From: an uncultured Clostridia bacterium
Lineage (GTDB): Bacteria; Bacillota; Clostridia; Monoglobales; Firm-18
NCBI GenBank assembly: GCA_937914775.1
Contig: CALDNB010000144.1
Coordinates: forward strand, 1-13,708
Length of the DNA: 13,708 bases
Direction of reading: 5' to 3'
In this document: positions 1 through 5,512 of the stretch, piece by piece
Position numbering within the stretch: position 1 is the stretch's first letter
How the letters are laid out: the number at the start of each line of letters is the position of its first letter
Program-made: the position numbers and the translations under genes
The notes under the pieces: model-generated
The model's database searches: none
Seen by the model: only the letters and a program-made list of their open reading frames with translations
Told to the model about the DNA's origin: nothing

Positions 1-410
1 CGTAATACGCTTCTGTGATTTTACGCTTCAAGGAACGTTCACCCATTTTATCTTCAAGATAAAGGTTTCTTGCCAGCTGCTGAGTAATGGTACTTGTTCC
101 ACTGATCTGACCGCCGTTGAATACGGCATCCTTGATTGCGCCGAAGATTCTGATAACATTGAACCCGTTATGTGTTTGGAATGTTTTATCTTCAAGAGCA
201 ATGAAGGCATTTTGAGTATGCTTTGGAATATCCTTTATCTCTACGATGGTTCTATTTTCTCCGCCGTGAGCAGTATCTATAATATTGCCCGAGTCATCAT
301 ACAAAATAGAACTTTGAGACATGAGACTGTAGATATTGTCTGTCTCTATTTTAGGAGCAGTAGCAACTATTGATCCAACATAAACAATAATAACTAAAGC
401 AAAAGAAAAG
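1..410 (-). CDS. Class A penicillin-binding protein, N-terminal fragment (glycosyltransferase domain)
   Basis: The reverse strand is open across this stretch and encodes one membrane-spanning segment (core FALVIIVYVGSIVA) followed by the start of a GT51 peptidoglycan glycosyltransferase domain. Three family motifs are visible in order: ALEDKTFQTHNG, which carries the catalytic Glu of the ED-x2-F-x2-H-x-G motif; SGTSTITQQLARN, the GxSTITQQ motif; and RSLKRKITEAYY, the third motif. Such enzymes sit in the cytoplasmic membrane, polymerise lipid II outside the cell and usually carry a C-terminal transpeptidase domain, which would lie beyond base 1. Neither end is complete. The start codon and cytoplasmic N-terminus are missing because the reading frame runs into an unrelated PHP gene at about 390-413. 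The fragment uses CGT/CGC arginine and ATC isoleucine codons more than the rest of the window does, which fits a foreign or misjoined piece. The family assignment is secure; how the fragment came to be here is not. Confidence 0.85.
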
Positions 411-662
411 CGCGTTGCTGTGGAACTTAATAAACATTCTTTGGAATTAGATGACGTTTACAGGGGAAGAGTAATAAAGATTGCAAAAATTTGCAATGAT
501 TTAAAAGTCCCCGTTGTTGTAAATTCTGACGCCCATTTCTGCACTGAAATAGGAAACGTAGGAATAATTACAGACCTTTTAACTGAACTTGACTTTGACG
601 AAGGTTTAATTATAAATGCCAACTATGAAAACACAGTAAAGTTTATCGGAGGAAAACAATGA
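384..662 (+). pseudogene. PHP-domain phosphoesterase, 5'-truncated C-terminal fragment
   Basis: About 90 C-terminal residues of a PHP-family metal-dependent phosphoesterase, closely related to the complete gene that follows. Residues read from KAKEKRVAVELNKHS onward line up with KAKENNVAIELNRHS in the neighbour, and the metal-binding NSDAHFC motif is kept. All upstream parts, with the HTH, TDHG, GIEAN, SYH and GHLDR metal ligands, are absent, so the fragment cannot be an active enzyme as it stands. The frame is open only from 384, after a TAA at 381-383, and a GTG at 420 has no ribosome binding site, so no real start is present. The 3' end is normal: the last codons contain the GGAGG site of the next gene, and the stop overlaps that gene's ATG as ATGA at 659-662. 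It was evidently the first copy of a tandem pair, cut by the junction with the penicillin-binding protein fragment. Confidence 0.8.
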
Positions 663-1369
663 ATATAGAAATAGACCTGCATACTCATACCCTTGCAAAT
701 CCCCACGCTTACAGCACCATGTATGAAAACATTATGGAGGCAAAAGCAAAAGGGTTAAAAGGTATTGCGGTAACAGACCATGGTCCCGATATGGAGGACA
801 GTCCCCATTTCTGGCACTTTAACTGCATAAGAGGGATACCACAAGAAGCGTACGGCTTAAAAATATTAAAGGGTATTGAGGCAAACATAATAAATAAAGA
901 TGGGGAAATTGACGCCAGACCGCCCTTTATTAATAAACTTGACTTTGTAATTGTGTCTTACCACCCTCCTGTTTATAATCCAAAAACACCTGAGGAACTG
1001 GAGACGGCGTACTTAAACGCCCTTGACAATCCTTGTGTTAAAATTATAGGGCATTTAGACAGAGGACCATTCGAAATTGACTACGAAAAAGTAATTTTAA
1101 AGGCGAAAGAAAACAATGTTGCAATAGAACTAAACAGACATTCTTTGAATTTAGAAGCAACTTACAAGGAAAGATTAATAAAGATTGCACAGATTTGCAA
1201 CAGATTAAAAGTTCCTGTTACTATTGATTCCGATGCACATTTCTGCTCTGAAGTAGGCAACGTAGGTATAGTTTTCGACCTTTTGGAGGAAATTAATTTT
1301 GATAAAACTCTTATATTAAATACAGATATAAATAAAACTTTTAAATTTTTAAATATTCAGGAGGATTAG
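659..1369 (+). CDS. PHP-domain phosphatase, YcdX-like
   Basis: A complete 236-residue single-domain PHP protein of the YcdX type, a cytoplasmic hydrolase with a trinuclear metal centre that removes phosphate from small molecules; the physiological substrate is not settled for the family. All nine metal ligands known for E. coli YcdX are present at matching spacing: H8, H10 and H16 (DLHTHT...NPH), H41 (TDHG), E74 (GIEAN), H102 (SYH), H132 (GHLD), and D192 and H194 (SDAH). The length equals that of stand-alone YcdX proteins, with no polymerase or histidinol-phosphatase extension. The start is fixed by GGAGG about 6 bases before the ATG, and the ATG overlaps the stop of the truncated paralogue. 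The gene is followed within 1 base by the glucokinase gene, so it belongs to a translationally coupled housekeeping operon. I am sure of the family, less so of the substrate. Confidence 0.93.
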   Translation: MNIEIDLHTHTLANPHAYSTMYENIMEAKAKGLKGIAVTDHGPDMEDSPHFWHFNCIRGIPQEAYGLKILKGIEANIINKDGEIDARPPFINKLDFVIVSYHPPVYNPKTPEELETAYLNALDNPCVKIIGHLDRGPFEIDYEKVILKAKENNVAIELNRHSLNLEATYKERLIKIAQICNRLKVPVTIDSDAHFCSEVGNVGIVFDLLEEINFDKTLILNTDINKTFKFLNIQED

Positions 1370-1370
1370 T

Positions 1371-2309
1371 ATGTACTATATAGGTATAGACATCGGCGGA
1401 ATGAGTGTTGCCTGCGGAATAACAGACGAAAAATTTAATATAATTTATAAAGACAGCGTTCCTACAGAGGCGAAAAAACCCGGTGAGGAGATTGTTGCCG
1501 ATATTATCGGACTTGTTAAAAAAGTAATGGACAAAGTAAATGCAAAAGAAGCAGACATAAAGTCCATAGGCATAGGCGCACCAGGAATGCTTGACAGAGA
1601 GAATGGCGTAATTGTACGCTCATCAAACATAAATTTCAGAAACACAGAAATAAGAAAACTTATAAACGAACAGATAAACGTTCCCGTATATGTGGATAAC
1701 GACGCTAACTGCGCAGCATTAGGGGAAGCAGTATCAGGCTCTACAAAAGAGGTTGACAATTCTGTTATGATTACTTTAGGAACAGGTGTGGGCGGAGGAG
1801 TAATCCTTAACAAAAAGATATACAGCGGTTTTAACGGCCATGCAGGAGAGTTGGGACACACAGTAATTGTGTATGACGGAGAGCCATGCGGCTGCGGAAG
1901 AAAAGGTTGCTGGGAAACTTACGCTTCTGTTACTGCTTTAATAAGACAAACTAAAAAAGCAATAGAGGAAAACCCCGAAAGTATCCTTGCAAAATCAGTT
2001 GATGGTGAGGTTAACGGAAAAACTGCCTTTGATGCTATGAGAAATAACTGTCCTGTAGGAACACAGGTTGTAAATCAGTATATTAAATATGTAGCAGTAG
2101 GGATTACAGATATTATAAATATCCTTATGCCCGAAATGATTGCAATAGGGGGCGGTATCTCAAAAGAGGGAGATGCCCTTATAAAACCGTTAATTGAAGA
2201 AGTAACAATAAATATGTATAAAAAAATGGCGGTGCCCACAAAAATAGTAACCGCAACACTTGGTAATGACGCAGGAATTATAGGCGCGGCAGCCCTGGGG
2301 GTAGATTAA
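1371..2309 (+). CDS. glcK: ROK-family glucokinase
   Basis: A 312-residue ROK-family sugar kinase, most likely glucokinase (ATP + glucose to glucose 6-phosphate), cytoplasmic. The sequence shows the N-terminal phosphate-binding GIDIGG (residues 5-10), VDNDANCAALGE with catalytic Asp at D111, the second ATP-binding segment LGTGVGGG (136-143), NGHAGELGH (155-163), and the ROK zinc site made of H163 with CGCGRKGC (C173, C175, C180), followed by E182. Length and motif order match bacterial ROK glucokinases (about 310-320 residues) and there is no DNA-binding N-terminus, so this is an enzyme and not a ROK repressor such as XylR or NagC. AGGAGG at 1359-1364 sits just before the ATG and overlaps the end of the PHP gene, indicating co-translation. 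The close murB gene downstream places it in a wall/sugar metabolism operon. An N-acetylmannosamine or fructose kinase cannot be wholly excluded. Confidence 0.92.
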   Translation: MYYIGIDIGGMSVACGITDEKFNIIYKDSVPTEAKKPGEEIVADIIGLVKKVMDKVNAKEADIKSIGIGAPGMLDRENGVIVRSSNINFRNTEIRKLINEQINVPVYVDNDANCAALGEAVSGSTKEVDNSVMITLGTGVGGGVILNKKIYSGFNGHAGELGHTVIVYDGEPCGCGRKGCWETYASVTALIRQTKKAIEENPESILAKSVDGEVNGKTAFDAMRNNCPVGTQVVNQYIKYVAVGITDIINILMPEMIAIGGGISKEGDALIKPLIEEVTINMYKKMAVPTKIVTATLGNDAGIIGAAALGVD

Positions 2310-2385
2310 TATATTTAACAAAGAACAGGTAGTAAAAAAATTAAACAGTGTAGTTCCGAATTGTACTATTTTAACTGACGAGCCA

Positions 2386-3189
2386 ATGTGTAACCACACG
2401 TCATTTAAAATCGGCGGACCTGCTTCCGTTATGGTAGTGCCCGAAACTGTGCAGGACTTGTGCGAAATTTTAAAGTCACTGCAGGATACAAAATATACAG
2501 TAATGGGTAACGGCTCAAATCTTCTGGTAAGTGACAGCGGTTTTGACGGTGTGGTGGTAAAAATAAGCGGAGGATTAAATGAAATTTCCGTTTCCGACAC
2601 CGTAATTACTGTAGGAGCAGGTGCACTTTTGTCAAAAGTAGGGGCAGTTGCAAAACAAAACTGTCTTACAGGTTTTGAGTTTGCGTCAGGAATTCCCGGT
2701 ACTGTGGGCGGTGCGGTGTTTATGAACGCAGGTGCCTACGGCGGCGAAATGAAAGATATAGTAATAAGTTCTGCTTATGTTGACAATTACGGAAATATAG
2801 GGGAAATAACAGAACACAACTTCGGCTACAGAACAAGCGTGTATAAGAATGTGGATAAATACGTTGTAAGCGCAAAACTAAAACTCCAAAAGGGAGACAG
2901 TAAGGAAATTTCAGACAAAATGCTGGACCTTGCAAAAAGACGTGCAGACAAACAGCCTTTGGAGTACCCAAGTGCAGGAAGCGTGTTTAAAAGACCTGAG
3001 GGGTATTTTGCAGCAGCACTTATTGAACAGGCAGGACTTAAAGGAAAACAGATAGGCGGTGCCTGTGTTTCTGAAAAACACAGCGGATTTATTGTTAATA
3101 AAGGTGGTGCCACCTGCGACGATGTACTTAAACTTATTGAATATGTAAGAGAAACTGTGGAAAAACAGTTTGGGAAACATGTGAACTAA
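2386..3189 (+). CDS. murB: UDP-N-acetylenolpyruvoylglucosamine reductase (MurB)
   Basis: MurB reduces UDP-GlcNAc-enolpyruvate to UDP-MurNAc with NADPH and FAD, the second committed step of peptidoglycan precursor synthesis, in the cytosol. Numbered from the ATG at 2386, it has the FAD-binding motifs TSFKIGGPA (5-13), GNGSNLLVSD (41-50) and ASGIPGTVGGAVFMNAGAYGG (100-120), then FGYRTSVY with the YR pair (148-149), PSAGSVFKRP holding the proton-donor Ser (S199), and SEKHSGFIVN near the C-terminus. It is 267 residues from this ATG, shorter than the usual roughly 300. The frame stays open upstream to 2305 and encodes a credible MurB N-terminus (IFNKEQVVKKLN...VPNCTILTDEP), so translation probably begins near 2311 at an ATA, preceded by GGGGG at 2297-2301, or at the ATT at 2305. 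No ATG, GTG or TTG exists there. The gene is co-directional with, and almost abuts, the glucokinase gene. Confidence 0.93.
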   Translation: MCNHTSFKIGGPASVMVVPETVQDLCEILKSLQDTKYTVMGNGSNLLVSDSGFDGVVVKISGGLNEISVSDTVITVGAGALLSKVGAVAKQNCLTGFEFASGIPGTVGGAVFMNAGAYGGEMKDIVISSAYVDNYGNIGEITEHNFGYRTSVYKNVDKYVVSAKLKLQKGDSKEISDKMLDLAKRRADKQPLEYPSAGSVFKRPEGYFAAALIEQAGLKGKQIGGACVSEKHSGFIVNKGGATCDDVLKLIEYVRETVEKQFGKHVN

Positions 3190-3244
3190 GAACCAAGCAG
3201 CAAAGCAAATGTGTGTATATGATTCGATGTCCTTCCAATGTCGG

Positions 3245-3442
3245 CTACCCTCCCTGATCTGCACCCTCATATTCTGCTTTTTCTTTGAAAAAATCTTCAA
3301 TTATGCTTATTACAATATTGTTGAAACTGGTATTGTGTTTCTCTGCGAGTTTGTTGATTTTTTCGGCAAGGTCGTCTTTTATATAAAGTGTTTTATATCC
3401 TGCCTTGATTTTCTTTTTTGTCTCTCTTGGAGTAAAAGCCAT
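3245..3442 (-). CDS. Small ribbon-helix-helix DNA-binding protein
   Basis: A 65-residue protein with the layout of a ribbon-helix-helix (Arc/CopG-type) DNA-binding domain. A basic N-terminus (PRETKKKIKAG) leads into a short strand (KTLYIKDD), then helix one (LAEKINKLAEKHNTS) and helix two (NNIVISIIEDFFKEK), ending in an acidic, glycine-rich tail. Such proteins dimerise through the strand and bind operators as repressors or antitoxins. It is read opposite to all neighbours, convergent with murB and divergent from the miniprotein gene at 3619. TAAGGGTGA lies before the ATG as a ribosome binding site, and a TATATAATAC stretch further upstream can serve as its -10. No toxin-like gene is adjacent, so an antitoxin role is not supported; an autoregulated small transcription factor is more likely. 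No specific family member is recognised. Confidence 0.7.
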   Translation of the reverse strand: MAFTPRETKKKIKAGYKTLYIKDDLAEKINKLAEKHNTSFNNIVISIIEDFFKEKAEYEGADQGG

Positions 3443-3556
3443 TTAAATCACCCTTACATTGTATTATATATACAGTATAAGTTAAAATTGATTTTTAAAA
3501 CATATTAGAAATTTCTGTTGTAAAAATACGCTGTAGCCAAAGGCAATTCATATATA

Positions 3557-3592
3557 AACAAAATCCACGCCTTTTGCATAATATATATTGCA
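3557..3592 (+). promoter_or_regulatory. Candidate sigma-K-type promoter of the miniprotein gene
   Basis: AACA at 3557-3560, a 16-base spacer, then CATAATATA at 3577-3585. This equals the Bacillus subtilis sigma-K pattern mACm-N16-CATAnnnTA exactly. The expected transcript start near 3592 leaves a 5' leader of about 27 bases, holding AAGGAGGG at 3603-3610 before the ATG at 3619. The surrounding A+T richness makes a chance match possible. If real, it would place the downstream gene in the late mother-cell programme of sporulation. Confidence 0.45.
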
Positions 3593-3618
3593 GTAAATAA
3601 TTAAGGAGGGTAATATAT

Positions 3619-3690
3619 ATGTGTAAAAGCGGATGCAATTCAGATGTATTGTTTTTCATTATAATATTCTTGTTACTTTTCTACAATTAG
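3619..3690 (+). CDS. 23-residue Cys/hydrophobic miniprotein, probable sporulation-associated membrane peptide
   Basis: A short ORF with a very strong ribosome binding site (AAGGAGGG, 8 bases before the ATG). The peptide starts MCKSGCNSD and continues as an unbroken hydrophobic stretch (VLFFIIIFLLLFY) ending in Asn, then TAG. It therefore has a short polar N-terminus with two cysteines (C2 and C6) and a single possible membrane helix. Very short proteins of this general shape, with a Cys/Gly head and hydrophobic tail, are known among spore-coat and forespore-membrane peptides of Firmicutes, for example the YjcZ-like group, but I do not recognise an exact family. It lies directly upstream of other small spore-type genes and has a sigma-K-like promoter. 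The coding call rests on the ribosome binding site, the clean composition and the context. Confidence 0.65.
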   Translation: MCKSGCNSDVLFFIIIFLLLFYN

Positions 3691-3739
3691 TGTAATAATG
3701 TGTTGAAAAAGGCAATACATTATACGGGAGGCAGAAAAA

Positions 3740-3946
3740 ATGAATTTTGAACAGATGGTAAACCAATTAAAAGACCCAAACCTTAAGCGGAAAATACAGG
3801 AACTTGCCAAAAGTCCTAAAGGGAAAGAGGCGGTAAGGCAATTAGAAAGCCTTGACAAAAACACAATAGACCGTTATATAAACAATATCAACAGTAACAA
3901 AATACCGCCTGAGGTTATGGAACGAATAATGAAACTGCTTAAATAA
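3740..3946 (+). CDS. Small helical hypothetical protein (68 aa)
   Basis: A 68-residue, charged, mostly helical protein with no cysteine, signal peptide or membrane segment. Visible features are an N-terminal helix (MNFEQMVNQLKDPNLKRKI), a central AKSPKGKEAVRQLESLD segment resembling the 'PQGKQ' helices of small Clostridia proteins found near coat genes, and a C-terminal IPPEVMERIMKLLK helix. GGGAGG at 3726-3731 precedes the ATG. It follows the miniprotein gene after 49 bases and precedes the 100-residue protein at 4010, from which it is separated by a strong hairpin. No function can be named; the neighbours suggest a sporulation-associated role. Codon use matches the rest of the cluster. Confidence 0.75.
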   Translation: MNFEQMVNQLKDPNLKRKIQELAKSPKGKEAVRQLESLDKNTIDRYINNINSNKIPPEVMERIMKLLK

Positions 3947-3951
3947 GAGGA

Positions 3952-3986
3952 AAAAAGGACTTGCAAAATTTATGCAAGTCCTTTTT
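3952..3986 (+). terminator. Hairpin with U-tract between two small genes (terminator or attenuator)
   Basis: A perfect 14-bp inverted repeat: AAAAAGGACTTGCA at 3952-3965 pairs with TGCAAGTCCTTTTT at 3973-3986, around a 7-base loop. The T-run makes it a good Rho-independent terminator, and the matching A-run on the other arm makes it bidirectional. The next gene in the same direction starts only 23 bases later, which leaves no room for a separate promoter, so partial read-through is likely. Confidence 0.8.
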
Positions 3987-4009
3987 ACAAAGTAAAGGAG
4001 GGATTTTAA

Positions 4010-4312
4010 GTGGCAGACATAAACCAGGCAATGGATATGTTAAAGGGAATGATGTCAGACGGTGACGGAAAAGAAAATTTAGAAAATATAATGGGCTCTT
4101 TTGCCGAAAGCGGTGCCCTTGAAAACATTGACTCTATGATGAAAATTAAAAACGTTATGGACAGAGTGCAAAATTCAAACGACAAAAGAACAAATCTTCT
4201 TCTGGCATTAAAGCCGTTTTTAAACAGTACAAGATTAAACAGAATGGACGAAACAATAAATCTTTTGAAACTTGCCAAACTTCCCAATATTATAAAAGAA
4301 ATAAAAAGGTAG
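4010..4312 (+). CDS. Conserved Clostridia-type helical protein (100 aa), probable sporulation-associated
   Basis: A 100-residue soluble helical protein. The start is GTG, chosen because AAAGGAGGG lies 8 bases upstream; the ATG at 4031 has no such site. The N-terminal half is acidic and Met/Gly-rich (MKGMMSDGDGKENLENIM), and the C-terminal half contains NDKRTNLLLALKPFLN followed by STRLNRMDETINLLKLAKL. I recognise the LLxALKPFLxxxRxxRxDExI pattern from small uncharacterised proteins of spore-forming Clostridia, where it marks a helical C-terminal module after a variable linker. No enzymatic motif, signal peptide or membrane segment is seen. It lies 9 bases before the next small gene, so the two are surely co-transcribed. 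A scaffold or coat-associated role is a guess from context only. Confidence 0.75.
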   Translation: MADINQAMDMLKGMMSDGDGKENLENIMGSFAESGALENIDSMMKIKNVMDRVQNSNDKRTNLLLALKPFLNSTRLNRMDETINLLKLAKLPNIIKEIKR

Positions 4313-4321
4313 GTGTAAAGA

Positions 4322-4567
4322 GTGGTATATAAAAGATACACAAGCCCTTTTCAGCAACCGTCGGTGCCGACTCCCTGTCCGAAGCCTCCAAGTCCGCCCC
4401 CGCCTTGTGAGCCTGAAAAAAAGAACAGTCTTTTTTTGGGGCTTGGCTGTGACGACATAATTCTTATAGGACTTATTCTTGTTTTGCTTTTTGATGATAA
4501 CGACCAGAAAGACCTGCCTTTAATAATTGCTCTTGGATTTTTGCTTATAACGGGGTGGCAAAATTAA
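4322..4567 (+). CDS. Proline-rich small protein with two membrane segments (81 aa)
   Basis: An 81-residue protein with three parts. The N-terminal tail (residues 1-33) is rich in proline and contains PTPCPKPPSPPPPCEP. A hydrophobic segment follows (DDIILIGLILVLLF, 44-57), then a short acidic turn (DDNDQKD) and a second hydrophobic segment (LPLIIALGFLLITG, 65-78). The pattern is DD-hydrophobic-acidic turn-hydrophobic; I recall similar small membrane proteins in spore-forming Clostridia genomes, with no assigned function. The start is a GTG; an AGGTAGGTG stretch at 4308-4316 overlapping the previous stop can act as ribosome binding site, only 9 bases after the previous gene. The two cysteines in the Pro-rich tail and C43 beside the first membrane segment could form crosslinks. 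Likely a membrane-anchored spore or envelope component, inferred from neighbours. Confidence 0.7.
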   Translation: MVYKRYTSPFQQPSVPTPCPKPPSPPPPCEPEKKNSLFLGLGCDDIILIGLILVLLFDDNDQKDLPLIIALGFLLITGWQN

Positions 4568-4593
4568 CATTATTTATTAAAATACATATTATG
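4566..4593 (+). promoter_or_regulatory. Weak sigma-K-like promoter candidate before the cysteine-rich gene
   Basis: AACA at 4566-4569, a 15-base spacer and CATATTATG at 4585-4593, one base off the CATAnnnTA consensus. It resembles the better element at 3557-3585 and would give a leader of about 50 bases before the ATG at 4654. The region also holds a small dyad (AATACAT / ATGTATT, 4581-4597) that overlaps the candidate -10. The support is weak because the region is A+T rich. Confidence 0.25.
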
Positions 4594-4653
4594 TATTGAA
4601 GTCTTTAAACCGATATCTCGGTAAAAGCAATTAAAATATAGGAGGATAGTTTT

Positions 4654-5466
4654 ATGAGTGAATGCTATGACACAAATAACCGTCCGAACTGCGACTTTAA
4701 AGACGGTGTATGTATTCACACAGACCAGGTATATGATTCCTGTAAAGAAAAAGACTGTTTAGAAGACTTGGAAGTTATTTTAACACAAAGCGGTCAGTCA
4801 ATCATTGACCAGGCAATCAACGTTAAAATAAAGAAAGCAGAAGTTATCTGGGTATTTACAGATATTGAGCCTGTTCCCTTTAACAGAGGCTTTTTCACAG
4901 TAGATGTTAAGTACTTTTTCCGCGTAACTTTAGATGCGTACAGAGGAGTTGGCAACCCCACAGAGGTAGAGGGCCTTGCTACTTTTGACAAAAAAGTAAT
5001 TCTGTTCGGCTCTGAGGGTAATTCAAAAACCTTCTCATCTGATTACAACCCCGGCGGACAGATGCCTGTTATGTGGAGAAAGAATAACCTTCCAAAAGCA
5101 ATAGTAGAAGTAGTTGACCCCATTGCTCTTGCTGCAAAAGTGGTTGATAAAGCACATTGTAACTGCGGTTGCTGCTGTTGTGACGTTTCAACTGTGCCTG
5201 ATTACATCTGTCGTTGCTTCAACGACGAACTTTGTGTTTCAAATACCGACAAACGTGTATTTGTATCACTGGGATTGTTTACAATTATTAAAATTGAACG
5301 TAACGTTCAGTTGTTGATTCCTGCAATTGACTTCTGTATCCCTGAAAAAGAATGTCTTGCAGCAACAGAGGAAAACCCCTGCGAATTGTTTAACTCTCTT
5401 CGCTTCCCTATAGACGAATTTTTCCCGCCCCAGAAAAGCGACTTTGACTGCAATAACTGCTGTTAG
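4654..5466 (+). CDS. Cysteine-rich conserved Clostridia protein (270 aa), probable spore coat/envelope component
   Basis: A 270-residue protein with 20 cysteines in three groups: N-terminal (C4, C13, C20, C30, C35), central (CNCGCCCCD, 169-177, then C186, C188, C194) and C-terminal (C228 to the final CNNCC). Between them lie two regular, probably beta-rich blocks, residues 40-165 (with AEVIWVFTDIEPVPFNRGF, VDVKYFFRVTLDA and FDKKVILFGSEGN) and 200-260 (KRVFVSLGLFTIIKIERNVQ, PAIDFCIPEKEC, FPIDEFFPP). I believe this matches an uncharacterised family common in spore-forming Clostridia and loosely reminiscent of SPOCS-type coat domains, but I cannot place it in a named Pfam family. There is no signal peptide or membrane helix. 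GGAGG lies upstream of the ATG and a terminator follows. Cysteine-rich composition and small spore-type neighbours suggest a crosslinked coat or crust protein; metal binding by the central cluster is an alternative. Confidence 0.8.
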   Translation: MSECYDTNNRPNCDFKDGVCIHTDQVYDSCKEKDCLEDLEVILTQSGQSIIDQAINVKIKKAEVIWVFTDIEPVPFNRGFFTVDVKYFFRVTLDAYRGVGNPTEVEGLATFDKKVILFGSEGNSKTFSSDYNPGGQMPVMWRKNNLPKAIVEVVDPIALAAKVVDKAHCNCGCCCCDVSTVPDYICRCFNDELCVSNTDKRVFVSLGLFTIIKIERNVQLLIPAIDFCIPEKECLAATEENPCELFNSLRFPIDEFFPPQKSDFDCNNCC

Positions 5467-5479
5467 TAAATGAGTATTA

Positions 5480-5509
5480 AAAAACCTCTCAATATCTTGA
5501 GAGGTTTTT
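5480..5509. terminator. Bidirectional intrinsic terminator
   Basis: AAAAACCTCTCAA at 5480-5492 pairs perfectly with TTGAGAGGTTTTT at 5497-5509 (13 bp, 4-base loop TATC). It lies between the end of the cysteine-rich gene (plus) and the stop of the GH123-like gene (minus). With T-runs on both strands it can end both convergent transcripts. Confidence 0.9.
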
Positions 5510-5512
5510 GTG

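Noticed and set aside
28..373. Open frames on both strands (28-210 minus, 170-373 plus) as separate genes
   Set aside because: They lie in other frames over the clearly coding penicillin-binding protein fragment and have gene-unlike composition.
420..662. GTG at 420 as a genuine start of an 80-residue PHP protein
   Set aside because: No ribosome binding site precedes it, and homology to the complete paralogue continues upstream of it to the junction.
3245..3442. Ribbon-helix-helix protein as antitoxin of a toxin-antitoxin pair
   Set aside because: No adjacent co-directional small toxin gene; both neighbours are on the opposite strand.
3209..3508. 99-residue plus-strand frame opposite the ribbon-helix-helix gene
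   Set aside because: Phe/Cys-rich composition typical of antisense frames; the minus-strand reading has a domain pattern and a ribosome binding site.
3695..3724. CATTATA at 3718-3724 as a sigma-G-type -10 for the 68-residue gene
   Set aside because: No matching -35 at the right spacing, and it ends too close to the ribosome binding site to leave a leader.
4615..4622. ACCGATATCTCGGT dyad near 4608-4622 as a terminator or riboswitch stem
   Set aside because: Only five base pairs, no T-run and no surrounding conserved structure; probably chance.
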